A stretch of 64,000 nucleotides of DNA from Hydrogenophilaceae bacterium (GTDB taxonomy: Bacteria; Pseudomonadota; Gammaproteobacteria; Burkholderiales; Thiobacillaceae), in assembly GCA_024709485.1 (NCBI GenBank), contig JANJWO010000065.1, forward strand, positions 61,670 to 125,669, in the 5' to 3' direction. The notes under the pieces were generated by a model. That model ran no database searches. It was not told the DNA's origin and saw only the letters and a program-made list of their open reading frames with translations. Made by a program: the position numbers and the translations under genes. Below are positions 22,954 to 30,524 of this stretch, piece by piece (the stretch's first letter is position 1; each line of letters begins with the position of its first letter).

Positions 22954-24159
22954 ATGCATATCATCAATCGCGAAATCGAGGGCAAGAGCGCGGGTTACTG
23001 GGCGCTGCTGTGCGGCCTCGGCATCCTGGTGCTTATCGGCCTGTATGCCGCCTACAACATGGAGCATCACGGCCATGTCATCACCGGCATGAACAACCAG
23101 ATCGTCTGGGGCCTGCCGCACGTGTTCGCCGTGTTCCTGGTGGTGGCGGCGTCGGGCGCGCTCAACGTCGCTTCCGTGGCGGGCGTTTTCGGCAAGAAGG
23201 CCTACAAGCCGCTGGCGCCGTTGTCCGCGCTGCTGGCCATCGCCTTGCTGGCGGGCGGCCTGGCGGTGCTGATGCTGGATCTCGGCCGCGCCGACCGCGC
23301 CATCATCACCGCCTGGGAAGTGAACCCCACTTCGGTGTTCTCCTGGAACGTGGTGCTGTACAGCGGCTTCTTCGGCTTTACCGCAGCCTACCTCTGGACC
23401 ATGCTCGACAAGACGGCCAAGCCGTTGTATCTGTTTGCCGGCTACGGCGCCTTTATCTGGCGCCTGATCCTCACCACCGGCACCGGTCTGATTTTCGGCT
23501 TCCTGGTGGCGCGCCAGGCCTACGGCACGGCGCTGCTGGCACCCAAGTTCATCGTCTTCTCGCTGCTCTACGGCACGGCGATCTACGTGCTGGTGCTGAT
23601 GGCCGCCTACGGCTGGGGGCAGCGCGCGCTCGGCGACGAGGTGCTGCGCCGGTTGAAGAACATGCTGCAGATCTTTATCGCCGCCTCGTTCTACATGACC
23701 TTTGTCTACCACCTGACCAACCTTTATTTCGCCAAGGAATGGGATTTCGAACGCTTCATCCTGGCGGACGGCGGTCTGTACACCACCCTGTTCTGGGTGG
23801 GGCAGGTCGTGCTCGGCTACGTCGTGCCCTTCATCCTGATGGCGGCGCCCGCCACCCGCAGCAACCGCGCCGTGATCGCCGTATCGGCCATCCTGATCAT
23901 CCTGGGCGCGCTGGCGCAGATGTACGTCACCATCATCGGCGGCCAGGCCTTCCCGCTGGAACTGTTCCCCGGCTTCAGCGAGAGCAGCAGCTTCTTCGAT
24001 GGCGAGATTCATGCCTATACGCCCAGTCATTGGGAATGGATGCTGGGCATCGGCGGCGTCGGCATCGCGCTGGCCCTGGTGGTGTTCGCGGTGAAAGTCC
24101 TGCGTATCCTGCCGGAAAGCCTGGCGGACGAGGTGGCCGACCCGCACGTCAAGAAGTAA
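22954..24159 (+). CDS. dsrP: DsrP integral membrane subunit (NrfD family)
   Basis: 401-residue polytopic membrane protein with about ten hydrophobic segments (for example YWALLCGLGILVLIGLYAAY, FAVFLVVAASGALNVASVAG, VSAILIILGALAQMYVTII). NrfD/PsrC-type subunits bind quinol without heme and pass electrons to a periplasmic ferredoxin partner, here DsrO four bases upstream. The tail LADEVADPHVKK is cytoplasmic or periplasmic; orientation is not determined here. A terminator lies about 30 bases beyond the stop. Confidence 0.95.
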   Translation: MHIINREIEGKSAGYWALLCGLGILVLIGLYAAYNMEHHGHVITGMNNQIVWGLPHVFAVFLVVAASGALNVASVAGVFGKKAYKPLAPLSALLAIALLAGGLAVLMLDLGRADRAIITAWEVNPTSVFSWNVVLYSGFFGFTAAYLWTMLDKTAKPLYLFAGYGAFIWRLILTTGTGLIFGFLVARQAYGTALLAPKFIVFSLLYGTAIYVLVLMAAYGWGQRALGDEVLRRLKNMLQIFIAASFYMTFVYHLTNLYFAKEWDFERFILADGGLYTTLFWVGQVVLGYVVPFILMAAPATRSNRAVIAVSAILIILGALAQMYVTIIGGQAFPLELFPGFSESSSFFDGEIHAYTPSHWEWMLGIGGVGIALALVVFAVKVLRILPESLADEVADPHVKK

Positions 24160-24190
24160 GGACACCGGCTGCAAGCGGACGGCAAGGCAT

Positions 24191-24210
24191 AAGGGCGCGC
24201 GAGCGCCCTT
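24191..24210 (+). terminator. Rho-independent-like terminator after dsrP
   Basis: Perfect 8-bp stem AAGGGCGC-GCGA-GCGCCCTT, followed by GTTTGCCTTT. The stem can be extended imperfectly with GGCAA/TTGCC outside. It closes the dsrA-P unit before dsrN. Confidence 0.65.
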
Positions 24211-24261
24211 GTTTGCCTTTGGAGCTTCGGGTTTTGGATACTTGGGCCAAGGCCTGAAAAA

Positions 24262-24376
24262 ACCAGCCACAGAGGACACAGGGAACACCGAGAGCACAGA
24301 GAAACACCCGAGTTCAAAATCTGGCTGGTCACAAGCCTCGCTTTTCCTTTGTGACCTCTGTGCGCTCGGTGGCTTG
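24262..24376. repeat. CACAGAG-type imperfect inverted repeat upstream of dsrN
   Basis: Left arm around 24265-24306 (CCACAGAGGACACAGGG, CACCGAGAGCACAGAG) and right arm around 24350-24374 (GTGACCTCTGTGCGCTCGGTGG), which is its approximate complement. Repeats built of CACAGAG/CTCTGTG units occur dispersed in many proteobacterial genomes. A second copy of the same type lies before cysG at 26229. Confidence 0.6.
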
Positions 24377-24402
24377 ATTTGGTTTTAAGGTTCAAAGACT
24401 TG

Positions 24403-25815
24403 ATGCAATCGCGCTTTCTGATTTCTGCTGCCCACAAGTCCTCGGGGAAGACCACCCTGAGCATCGGCTTGTGCGCGGCGTTCGCCGAGCGCGGCCTCAA
24501 GGTGCAGCCCTACAAGAAGGGGCCCGATTACATCGACCCGATGTGGCTGACGCGCGCGAGCCGGCGCCCCTGCCACAATCTCGACTTCTACCTGATGGGC
24601 AAGGACGAGGTGGGCGAGGTGTTCGAGACCCAGGCCCGGGATGCCGACGTCGCCCTGGTCGAGGGCAACAAGGGCCTGTATGACGGCCTGGACCTCGACG
24701 GCAGCAACAGCAACGCGGCGCTCGCCAAATTGCTGGATATTCCCGTGGTGCTGGTGATCGATGCGCGCGGCATGACCCGCGGTGTGGCCCCGCTGATCCT
24801 GGGTTACCAGGCTTTCGACAAGGATATCCGCATCGCCGGCGTCATCCTCAACCAGCTGGGCGGCAGCCGCCACGAAAGCAAGTTGCGCGCGGTGATCGAG
24901 CACTACACGGACGTGCCGGTGCTCGGCGCGGTGCAGCGCGAGCCCGGCATGCAGATCCTCGAACGCCATCTCGGCCTCATTCCCAGCAACGAGGCGGGAG
25001 CGGCGAGCGCACAGATCGGCCAGATTGCGCAGCGCGTGGCGGAACAGGTCGACCTCGACCAGTTGCTCGCCCTGACCCAAGGCCGGCAAAAGCTCGAACT
25101 GGCCCTGCCCGCGCCGGCGCCGGCCGCGGGCAGGCTGCGCATCGGCATCCTGCGCGATGCCGCCTTCGGCTTCTATTACGAGGACGACCTGCAGGCGCTG
25201 GTCGAGGGCGGCGCGGAGCTGGTGCCGATCGATGCCCTGCGGGACCGGCATCTGCCGGCGGTCGACGGCCTCATCATCGGCGGCGGCTTTCCCGAGTCCT
25301 TCATGGCCGAGCTGGAGGCCAATGCCAGCCTGCGCGGCGAGATCAAGCAGGCCATCGACAACGGCCTGCCGGCTTACGCGGAATGCGGCGGCCTCATGTA
25401 CCTGGCGCGCTCCCTGAGCTGGAAGGGCAGGACCCATGCCATGGCCGGCGTGATCCCGGGCGACGTGGTCATGCATGAGCGCCCGGTCGGCCGCGGCTAT
25501 GTGCGCCTCAAGGAAACCGGCGCCAGCCCCTGGCAGAGCGGGGCGCCCGAAGACGATATTCATGCGCACGAATTCCACTATTCCAGCATTGAGAATCTGC
25601 CGGATGGCCTCAACTACGCATATGAGGTATTGCGCGGGCACGGCATCGATGGCAAGCACGATGGCCTGGTATACCGCAACCTGCTCGCGTCCTACACCCA
25701 TTTGCGTTCCACCCGGCGTTTTTCCTGGGTGAGGCGCTTCCTGGCGCTGGTGGAGAAATGCAAATCGACAGGGTCGGCCAGCTCCGGCCCTGATACCAAA
25801 GTGGCTGCTGCCTGA
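24403..25815 (+). CDS. dsrN: DsrN, cobyrinate a,c-diamide synthase-like siroheme amidase
   Basis: 470-residue CbiA/CobB-family glutamine-dependent amidotransferase. The P-loop-type ATP-binding segment AAHKSSGKTTLSIGLC, the KKGPDYIDPMWL signature and the C-terminal class I glutaminase triad region (YAECGGLMYL, Cys nucleophile; HAHEFHYS) are complete. In sulfur oxidisers DsrN is thought to convert siroheme to siroheme amide for DsrAB. ATG 24403 is used; the track start is a TTG at 24379. It leads a probable dsrN-dsrR-cysG unit. Confidence 0.92.
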   Translation: MQSRFLISAAHKSSGKTTLSIGLCAAFAERGLKVQPYKKGPDYIDPMWLTRASRRPCHNLDFYLMGKDEVGEVFETQARDADVALVEGNKGLYDGLDLDGSNSNAALAKLLDIPVVLVIDARGMTRGVAPLILGYQAFDKDIRIAGVILNQLGGSRHESKLRAVIEHYTDVPVLGAVQREPGMQILERHLGLIPSNEAGAASAQIGQIAQRVAEQVDLDQLLALTQGRQKLELALPAPAPAAGRLRIGILRDAAFGFYYEDDLQALVEGGAELVPIDALRDRHLPAVDGLIIGGGFPESFMAELEANASLRGEIKQAIDNGLPAYAECGGLMYLARSLSWKGRTHAMAGVIPGDVVMHERPVGRGYVRLKETGASPWQSGAPEDDIHAHEFHYSSIENLPDGLNYAYEVLRGHGIDGKHDGLVYRNLLASYTHLRSTRRFSWVRRFLALVEKCKSTGSASSGPDTKVAAA

Positions 25816-25837
25816 AATTTTTTAACTTGGAGAAACC

Positions 25838-26221
25838 ATGCTTACCCTGACTCCCGCCGCCGTTCACCAGATCCAGTCGGCCATTCCGCCCGAGGCCTCC
25901 GTCGAGGGCCTGGCCCTGCGCATCGCCGCCCGCCGCGCTTTTGACGGCTCCATCGAGTACGCGATGGGCATGGACAACGAGCGCGAAAACGACAAGAGCC
26001 TCATCGTCGACGGCATCACGCTGCTCATCAACGAGCACAGCGCCGATTTGCTCGCCGGCGTGACCGTCGATTTCGTCGAGGAAAACGGCCAGCCCTTGTT
26101 CGTGTTCATGAACCCCAACGACACCGGGCCGATGGCCGGCGGCGGTTGCGGCTCCAGCAGCAGCAGCGGCGGCGGCTGCAGCAGCGGCGGTTGCAGCTCC
26201 GGCGGCTGCGGCAGCCGTTAA
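25838..26221 (+). CDS. dsrR: DsrR, A-type carrier-like protein with Gly/Ser/Cys tail
   Basis: 127-residue protein of the IscA/HesB family (MLTLTPAAVHQIQSAI..., FDGSIEYAMGMD, GITLLINEHSADLLAGVTVDFVEENGQPLFVFMNPND). As reported for Allochromatium DsrR, the cysteines that coordinate Fe-S in IscA are missing from the body. Here the C-terminus is extended into a low-complexity Gly-Ser tail with four Cys (GGGCGSSSSS, then GGGCSSGGC and SGGCGSR). Follows dsrN by 22 bases. A role in DsrA/B production has been suggested for the family, mechanism unknown. Confidence 0.9.
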   Translation: MLTLTPAAVHQIQSAIPPEASVEGLALRIAARRAFDGSIEYAMGMDNERENDKSLIVDGITLLINEHSADLLAGVTVDFVEENGQPLFVFMNPNDTGPMAGGGCGSSSSSGGGCSSGGCSSGGCGSR

Positions 26222-26228
26222 AGACATC

Positions 26229-26299
26229 AACACAGAGGGAGCAGAGGCAACAGAGGGAACCCCTTTGTCTTCCTCTGGGCCCTCTGTTACCTCTGTGTT
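26229..26299. repeat. CACAGAGG inverted repeat between dsrR and cysG
   Basis: Left arm AACACAGAGG(gagcagagg)CAACAGAGGG and right arm CCCTCTGTTACCTCTGTGTT are complementary apart from a 9-base insertion in the left arm and one mismatch. The hairpin would be large and stable in the message. It is of the same sequence type as the repeat at 24262-24376. Confidence 0.7.
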
Positions 26300-26322
26300 T
26301 AAACAATCGGTTTGACTCGGGT

Positions 26323-27732
26323 ATGAACTTTCTTCCCATCTTTCTCGACCTGCGCGGCAAGGCCTGCCTCGTGGTCGGCGGCGGTGAAACCGCCGCGCGC
26401 AAGGCCGCCCTGCTGGCGAGCGCCGGCGCCACGGTGCATGTTGCGCACGACGGCGACCTGGCCCCGGCCTTTGCCGACATCAAGGAGCAGGCGCGCATCA
26501 GCCACCAGCGCGCCGCGTTTGGCCCCAGCCTGCTCGACGGCATGGAACTGGTCATCGGCGCGGCCGAGGACGATGCCGTCGACCGTCAGGTATACGAAGC
26601 CGCGCGCGCCCGGCAGCTGCCGGTCAACGTGGTCGACAAGCCCGCGCTGTGCAGTTTCGTGCTGCCGGCGATCCTCGACCGCTCGCCCATGATCGTGGCG
26701 ATCGGCACCGGCGGCGCCTCGCCGGTGCTGGCCCGCCTCCTGCGCGCGCGCCTGGAAACGCTGATCCCGGCCAGCTACGGCCGTCTCGCCCACCTCGCCG
26801 AAAGCTTCCGCGAGAAGGTCAAGGCCAAGTTCTCGCATGCGCCCATGCGCCGCATCTTCTGGGAAAAAATCCTGCAGGGCCCGGTGGCGGAACTGGTGTT
26901 CTCCGGCAAGGAGGAGGACGCGGCCAGGCTGCTGCAGCACACGCTGGACAGCGAGCAGGATGCGCTTCCGCAAGGCGAGGTGTATCTGGTCGGCGCCGGC
27001 CCCGGCAACCCCGATCTGCTGACTTTTCGCGCGCTGCGCCTCATGCAGCAGGCCGACGTCGTGGTGCACGACAATCTGGTGAGCGATCCCATCCTGGAAA
27101 TGTGCCGGCGCGACGCCGAGCGCGTCTATGTGGGCAAGAAGCGCGCAAACCATGCGGTGCCGCAGGAGGACATCAACATGCTGCTGGTGCGGCTGGCCAA
27201 GGAAGGCAAGCGCGTGCTGCGGCTGAAGGGCGGCGACCCCTTCATCTTCGGCCGCGGCGGCGAGGAGATCGAAACTCTGGTCGATCACGGCGTGCCCTTC
27301 CAGGTCGTGCCCGGCATCACCGCGGCGGCGGGTGTGGCTTCCTATGCCGGCATTCCGCTCACCCATCGCGACTATGCGCAGTCGGTCACCTTCGTCACCG
27401 GCCATCTCAAGAGCGACAGCCCCAATCTCGACTGGGACGCCATGGTCAAGCCCAATCAGACCATCGTCATCTACATGGGCCTGCAGGGCCTGCCGCTGCT
27501 GGCGCAGGAACTGGTCAAGCACGGCCTGTCGCCGCAAACCCCCGCCGCCATCGTGCAGCAGGGCACCACGCCGCATCAGCGCGTGGTCACCGGCACCCTG
27601 GAGACCCTGCCGGCGCTGGCGGAAGAGGCCCAACTCAGGCCGCCCACGCTCATCATCGTCGGCAAGGTCGTGAGCCTGCACCACAAACTCAAGTGGTTCG
27701 TCAGCGAGGCCGACCGGCTCGACGCCCAATAA
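26323..27732 (+). CDS. cysG: Siroheme synthase CysG (trifunctional)
   Basis: 469-residue fusion making siroheme from uroporphyrinogen III. The N-terminal precorrin-2 dehydrogenase/ferrochelatase half starts MNFLPIFLDLRGKACLVVGGG (NAD-binding GGGETAARKA); the C-terminal uroporphyrinogen-III methyltransferase half has VYLVGAGPGNPDLLT, RLKGGDPFIFGRGGEE and the VVPGITAAAGVA signature. The track ORF begins too early; ATG 26323 is the family start. Placement at the end of the dsr locus fits the high siroheme demand of DsrAB. Confidence 0.95.
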   Translation: MNFLPIFLDLRGKACLVVGGGETAARKAALLASAGATVHVAHDGDLAPAFADIKEQARISHQRAAFGPSLLDGMELVIGAAEDDAVDRQVYEAARARQLPVNVVDKPALCSFVLPAILDRSPMIVAIGTGGASPVLARLLRARLETLIPASYGRLAHLAESFREKVKAKFSHAPMRRIFWEKILQGPVAELVFSGKEEDAARLLQHTLDSEQDALPQGEVYLVGAGPGNPDLLTFRALRLMQQADVVVHDNLVSDPILEMCRRDAERVYVGKKRANHAVPQEDINMLLVRLAKEGKRVLRLKGGDPFIFGRGGEEIETLVDHGVPFQVVPGITAAAGVASYAGIPLTHRDYAQSVTFVTGHLKSDSPNLDWDAMVKPNQTIVIYMGLQGLPLLAQELVKHGLSPQTPAAIVQQGTTPHQRVVTGTLETLPALAEEAQLRPPTLIIVGKVVSLHHKLKWFVSEADRLDAQ

Positions 27733-27736
27733 CAAT

Positions 27737-27761
27737 CCCCTCGCCCTGAACGGGGGAGGGG
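27737..27761. terminator. GC-rich stem-loop between cysG and the convergent DUF599 gene
   Basis: CCCCTCGCCC-TGAACG-GGGGGAGGGG forms an almost perfect stem five bases after cysG. There is no T-run; it may serve as a bidirectional 3' end for the convergent genes, or be one of the common CCCTC-type dispersed repeats. Confidence 0.45.
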
Positions 27762-27822
27762 CAGCCAGCGCCTGAGCCGGCTGAAACGCCCCAGCAGCCA
27801 GACAGGGGGCCGATTCCGGGGG

Positions 27823-28566
27823 TTACTTCGCGTACTTGGCCGGCAGGGGAATGACCGGCGTCTTGCGCGGGCGGGACGCAGGCGCGAGCGCCGGCTCCTG
27901 GATTTCCGCGGGCTCGCTGCGGTCCAGGCGGTAAAGCGCGACGACCAGGCCCATCGCGGACGCCAGCAGGTAATAAGGGCCGAACAGCCAGAACACCAGC
28001 GGGATGGCGAAGAAGAAGGCGCGCATGCCGATCGAGAACATGTTGCCGGCGCGGTGCAGGCGCCGGGCGACCGCCCTGGGCGCGAGGTTGTGGTGCGCGT
28101 CGTGTTCCGGCACGTTCACCATGAACACGACGTGATTGGCGAGGCGCACCGACATCGCGAAGGCAAAAAACGCCACCATGAAATCCACCAGCAGGAACAG
28201 CACCTTGAGCGTCCACAGCTCGGCGGAGTGAGCGCCGGCCGGGCTCAGCGCATGCCAGCTGCCGGCGATGTGCTCGGCCTGGCCCGACAGGGTGAGCGTG
28301 CCGATGATCAGCAGCGCCGCCGTGGAGGCCATCAGCGACGCGCCCATCACGAAATTGCGCAAGGTCTGCACCGCCATCACGTCCTTGGACGGGTTGCGCA
28401 TGATGTTCTCGACCCACAGCCTGCGCGCCAGGGCGTTCACGCCGTGGATGGTGTAGGTGGGATTGCGGCGCAGCTGGCGCAGCAGAAAGTAATAGTAGGC
28501 GACGACGAGGGCGCAGCTGATGCCCAGCGCCGCGGCGTCGGTCTTGAATTCCAGAAACCAATGCAT
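27823..28566 (-). CDS. DUF599 family inner-membrane protein
   Basis: 247-residue protein with four or five hydrophobic segments (ALGISCALVVAYYYFLLRQL, FVMGASLMASTAALLIIGTL, FLLVDFMVAFFAFAMSVRLANH, FFFAIPLVFWLFGPYYLLAS) and a proline-rich cytoplasmic tail. The early motif YTIHGVNALARRLWVENIM is typical of DUF599. Function unknown. Met 28566 is chosen; the track ORF overruns upstream. It follows the small sigma-54-linked ORF by 38 bases and is likely co-transcribed with it. Confidence 0.8.
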   Translation of the reverse strand: MHWFLEFKTDAAALGISCALVVAYYYFLLRQLRRNPTYTIHGVNALARRLWVENIMRNPSKDVMAVQTLRNFVMGASLMASTAALLIIGTLTLSGQAEHIAGSWHALSPAGAHSAELWTLKVLFLLVDFMVAFFAFAMSVRLANHVVFMVNVPEHDAHHNLAPRAVARRLHRAGNMFSIGMRAFFFAIPLVFWLFGPYYLLASAMGLVVALYRLDRSEPAEIQEPALAPASRPRKTPVIPLPAKYAK

Positions 28567-28604
28567 CCTTGTCCCTTCCTCGGCTTGATTCTGCGGGGCG
28601 CGGC

Positions 28605-28793
28605 TTACAGGGCGCGCCGGGCGAGGGCGCGTGCCGCCATTCCCGGACCCGGCGCGGGCCGCGCCTGACGGCCTTGCGCGTGGGCGGCATCCCGGAACCT
28701 GCGCAGCAGCGCCCGGCATGCGCTGTCGTTGCCGGCATTGGCAAAGGCCATGGCGTTGAGGATGGTGGTGCCGGCACGGACGAGTGCGTTCAT
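28605..28793 (-). CDS. Small ORF (62 aa) behind a sigma-54 promoter
   Basis: MNALVRAGTTILNAMAFANAGN... is a 62-residue basic peptide with a hydrophobic/amphipathic N-terminus and an Arg/Pro-rich C-terminus. I do not recognise a family. Support for it being real: AAGGA seven bases before ATG 28793, a well-formed sigma-54 promoter 38 bases further upstream, and an adjacent gene pair encoding a sigma-54 activator. It is followed by the DUF599 gene. The track lists a longer frame (28826), but that start overlaps the predicted transcription start. Confidence 0.5.
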   Translation of the reverse strand: MNALVRAGTTILNAMAFANAGNDSACRALLRRFRDAAHAQGRQARPAPGPGMAARALARRAL

Positions 28794-28830
28794 GGTGAGT
28801 CCTTCAGTGTGTTGGTGTTGCCACAACTGT

Positions 28831-28846
28831 TGCAGTTTGTGTGCCA
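28831..28846 (-). promoter_or_regulatory. Predicted sigma-54 (RpoN) promoter
   Basis: On the minus strand: TGGCAC-ACAAA-CTGCA, against the consensus TGGCAC-N5-TTGCA. The GG (-24) and GC (-12) doublets are conserved at the required spacing. Initiation would fall near 28820, about 27 bases ahead of ATG 28793. Confidence 0.75.
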
Positions 28847-29002
28847 GTTCGGCAAGTGCATGAATTCAATGAGATTTATTGAGATTGCGGCTGGCATGGA
28901 AAACAGGCCATGTCGTAATCGGCAACAGCCTGGGCCGGAATTCGTCTTGTAACATCATGAATATGAAAGGTTTACCAAATTCGCGCTGATTGTGTTGTTT
29001 AA

Positions 29003-29018
29003 TGATGCATATGTATCA
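29003..29018. promoter_or_regulatory. Palindrome upstream of the histidine kinase, possible activator-binding site
   Basis: TGATGCATATGTATCA is palindromic at 14 of 16 positions. It lies about 160 bp from the sigma-54 promoter, an ordinary distance for an upstream activating sequence, and just ahead of a TATAAT hexamer (29028-29033) that could serve the kinase gene. It is a candidate binding site for the neighbouring response regulator. Confidence 0.55.
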
Positions 29019-29060
29019 ATACGCAACTATAATGGTCGCGTGTTTAATGATTCAGCGCGG

Positions 29061-30524
29061 ATGATGCGGCACTCCCTGCAGGGAAAAATGACCCTGGGCT
29101 ACTACGCCGTCGCCGGCATCATGCTGGTCGCCTCCGTGTTTTTCGTCGGCGAGCTGCGCACCCTCGAAGCCCGCGTGGTGCTGGGGCAGCGGGCCACCGA
29201 CCTGTACGACAGCGTCCTCGAGATCCGCCGTTTCGAGCGCAATTATTTCCTCTACCACCAGGCCGCCGACCGCGAGGAGAACGCGCGCCACATCGGCCTG
29301 GCACGGCAGCTGCTGAGCGAGAACGAGGCGGACTATCTCGCCATCGTGCCGCGCGCGCGCCTCGGGCAGCTGGAAGCCCGACTCAACGCCTACCAGGAGG
29401 CCATGGCCGGCCTGCCGGCGGCGGAGGCCGCGCCGGCGCAGATGCAGGCGCTCGAGCCGCGCATCCGCAATCTGGGGCAGGAGGTGGTCGGGATCGCCGG
29501 GGAAATCGCGGCCTCCGAGCGCCGGCAGATCCAGGCCACGCTGGCCGGCTTCCAGACCCTGCTGCTGGCCGCCATCCTCTGCATGGCGCTGCTGATCGTC
29601 GCCGTCGGCCGCGCCCTGTCGCAGCGCGTGGTGCGGCCGCTCAAGGCAATGGAGGCGAGCGTCGAGGCCATCATCGCCAATCGCCGCGAGAGCCTGTCGG
29701 CGCCGTCCAACGACCGCGAAATCATTTCCGTCATCGCCGCCTTCAATCACATGCTCAAGGAGCTGGATCTCAGGCAGAAATCGCTGATGCGCTCGGAGCG
29801 GCTGGCATCCTTGGGCACCATGCTTTCCGGCGTGGCGCACGAGCTCAACAACCCGCTGTCCAACATCTCCAGCTCGTGCCAGATCCTGCACGAGGAAATC
29901 GGCGAACACGATCCGGAAACGCAGAAGCGCTACCTGGAACGCATCGATCAGCAGACCGAGCGCGCGCGCCACATCGTGCGTTCGCTGCTGGAGTTTTCGC
30001 GCGAGAAGGAATTCCGCAAGGAGCAGGTGCCGCTGCGCGCCATGGTGGCGCAGACCGTCGGCTTCGTGCGCGGAGCCGTCTCGGCCAAGTCCGTGGTGAA
30101 GCTGTCCATCGACGAAGAGCTGCGCGTGCCGGCGGACGCCCAGCGTTTGCAGCAGGTCATGGTGAACCTGATCAGCAATGCGCTCGAAGGCGTGGGGGCG
30201 GACGGCGAGATCGTGATTGCGGCGCAGCGCCTGCAGGCGGCGGCGCCGCCCGCCGGCATCGCGCTGGGGCCGGGCTGCGACACCCCGGGCGAGGTGGTGG
30301 AGATCAGCGTCGCCGACAACGGCCCCGGCATCGCCCCGGAAATCCTGCCGCGCATATTCGATCCCTTCTTCACCACCAAGCAGGTCGGCCATGGCATGGG
30401 GCTCGGCCTTTTCGTCGTCTACGAAATCGTGGACGAGCACGGCGGCTGCATCGCCGTGCAAAGCGCGCCGGGCCGGGGCACGGTCTTCCGCATCCGCCTG
30501 CCGGCGCAAACGGAGGCGCAATGA
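29061..30524 (+). CDS. Membrane sensor histidine kinase
   Basis: 487-residue kinase of a two-component system. TM1 (YYAVAGIMLVASVFFVG) is followed by a helical periplasmic sensor of about 140 residues (four-helix-bundle character), then TM2 (LLLAAILCMALLIVAVG), a HAMP segment and a HisKA domain with H-box AHELNNPLSN. The ATPase has the N box NLISNALEG, the G1 box DNGPGIAPE and the G2 box GMGLGLFVV. Start 29061 or 29064 (double ATG) is after the predicted -10; the ATG at 29088 is an alternative. The stop overlaps the response-regulator start. Confidence 0.85.
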   Translation: MMRHSLQGKMTLGYYAVAGIMLVASVFFVGELRTLEARVVLGQRATDLYDSVLEIRRFERNYFLYHQAADREENARHIGLARQLLSENEADYLAIVPRARLGQLEARLNAYQEAMAGLPAAEAAPAQMQALEPRIRNLGQEVVGIAGEIAASERRQIQATLAGFQTLLLAAILCMALLIVAVGRALSQRVVRPLKAMEASVEAIIANRRESLSAPSNDREIISVIAAFNHMLKELDLRQKSLMRSERLASLGTMLSGVAHELNNPLSNISSSCQILHEEIGEHDPETQKRYLERIDQQTERARHIVRSLLEFSREKEFRKEQVPLRAMVAQTVGFVRGAVSAKSVVKLSIDEELRVPADAQRLQQVMVNLISNALEGVGADGEIVIAAQRLQAAAPPAGIALGPGCDTPGEVVEISVADNGPGIAPEILPRIFDPFFTTKQVGHGMGLGLFVVYEIVDEHGGCIAVQSAPGRGTVFRIRLPAQTEAQ

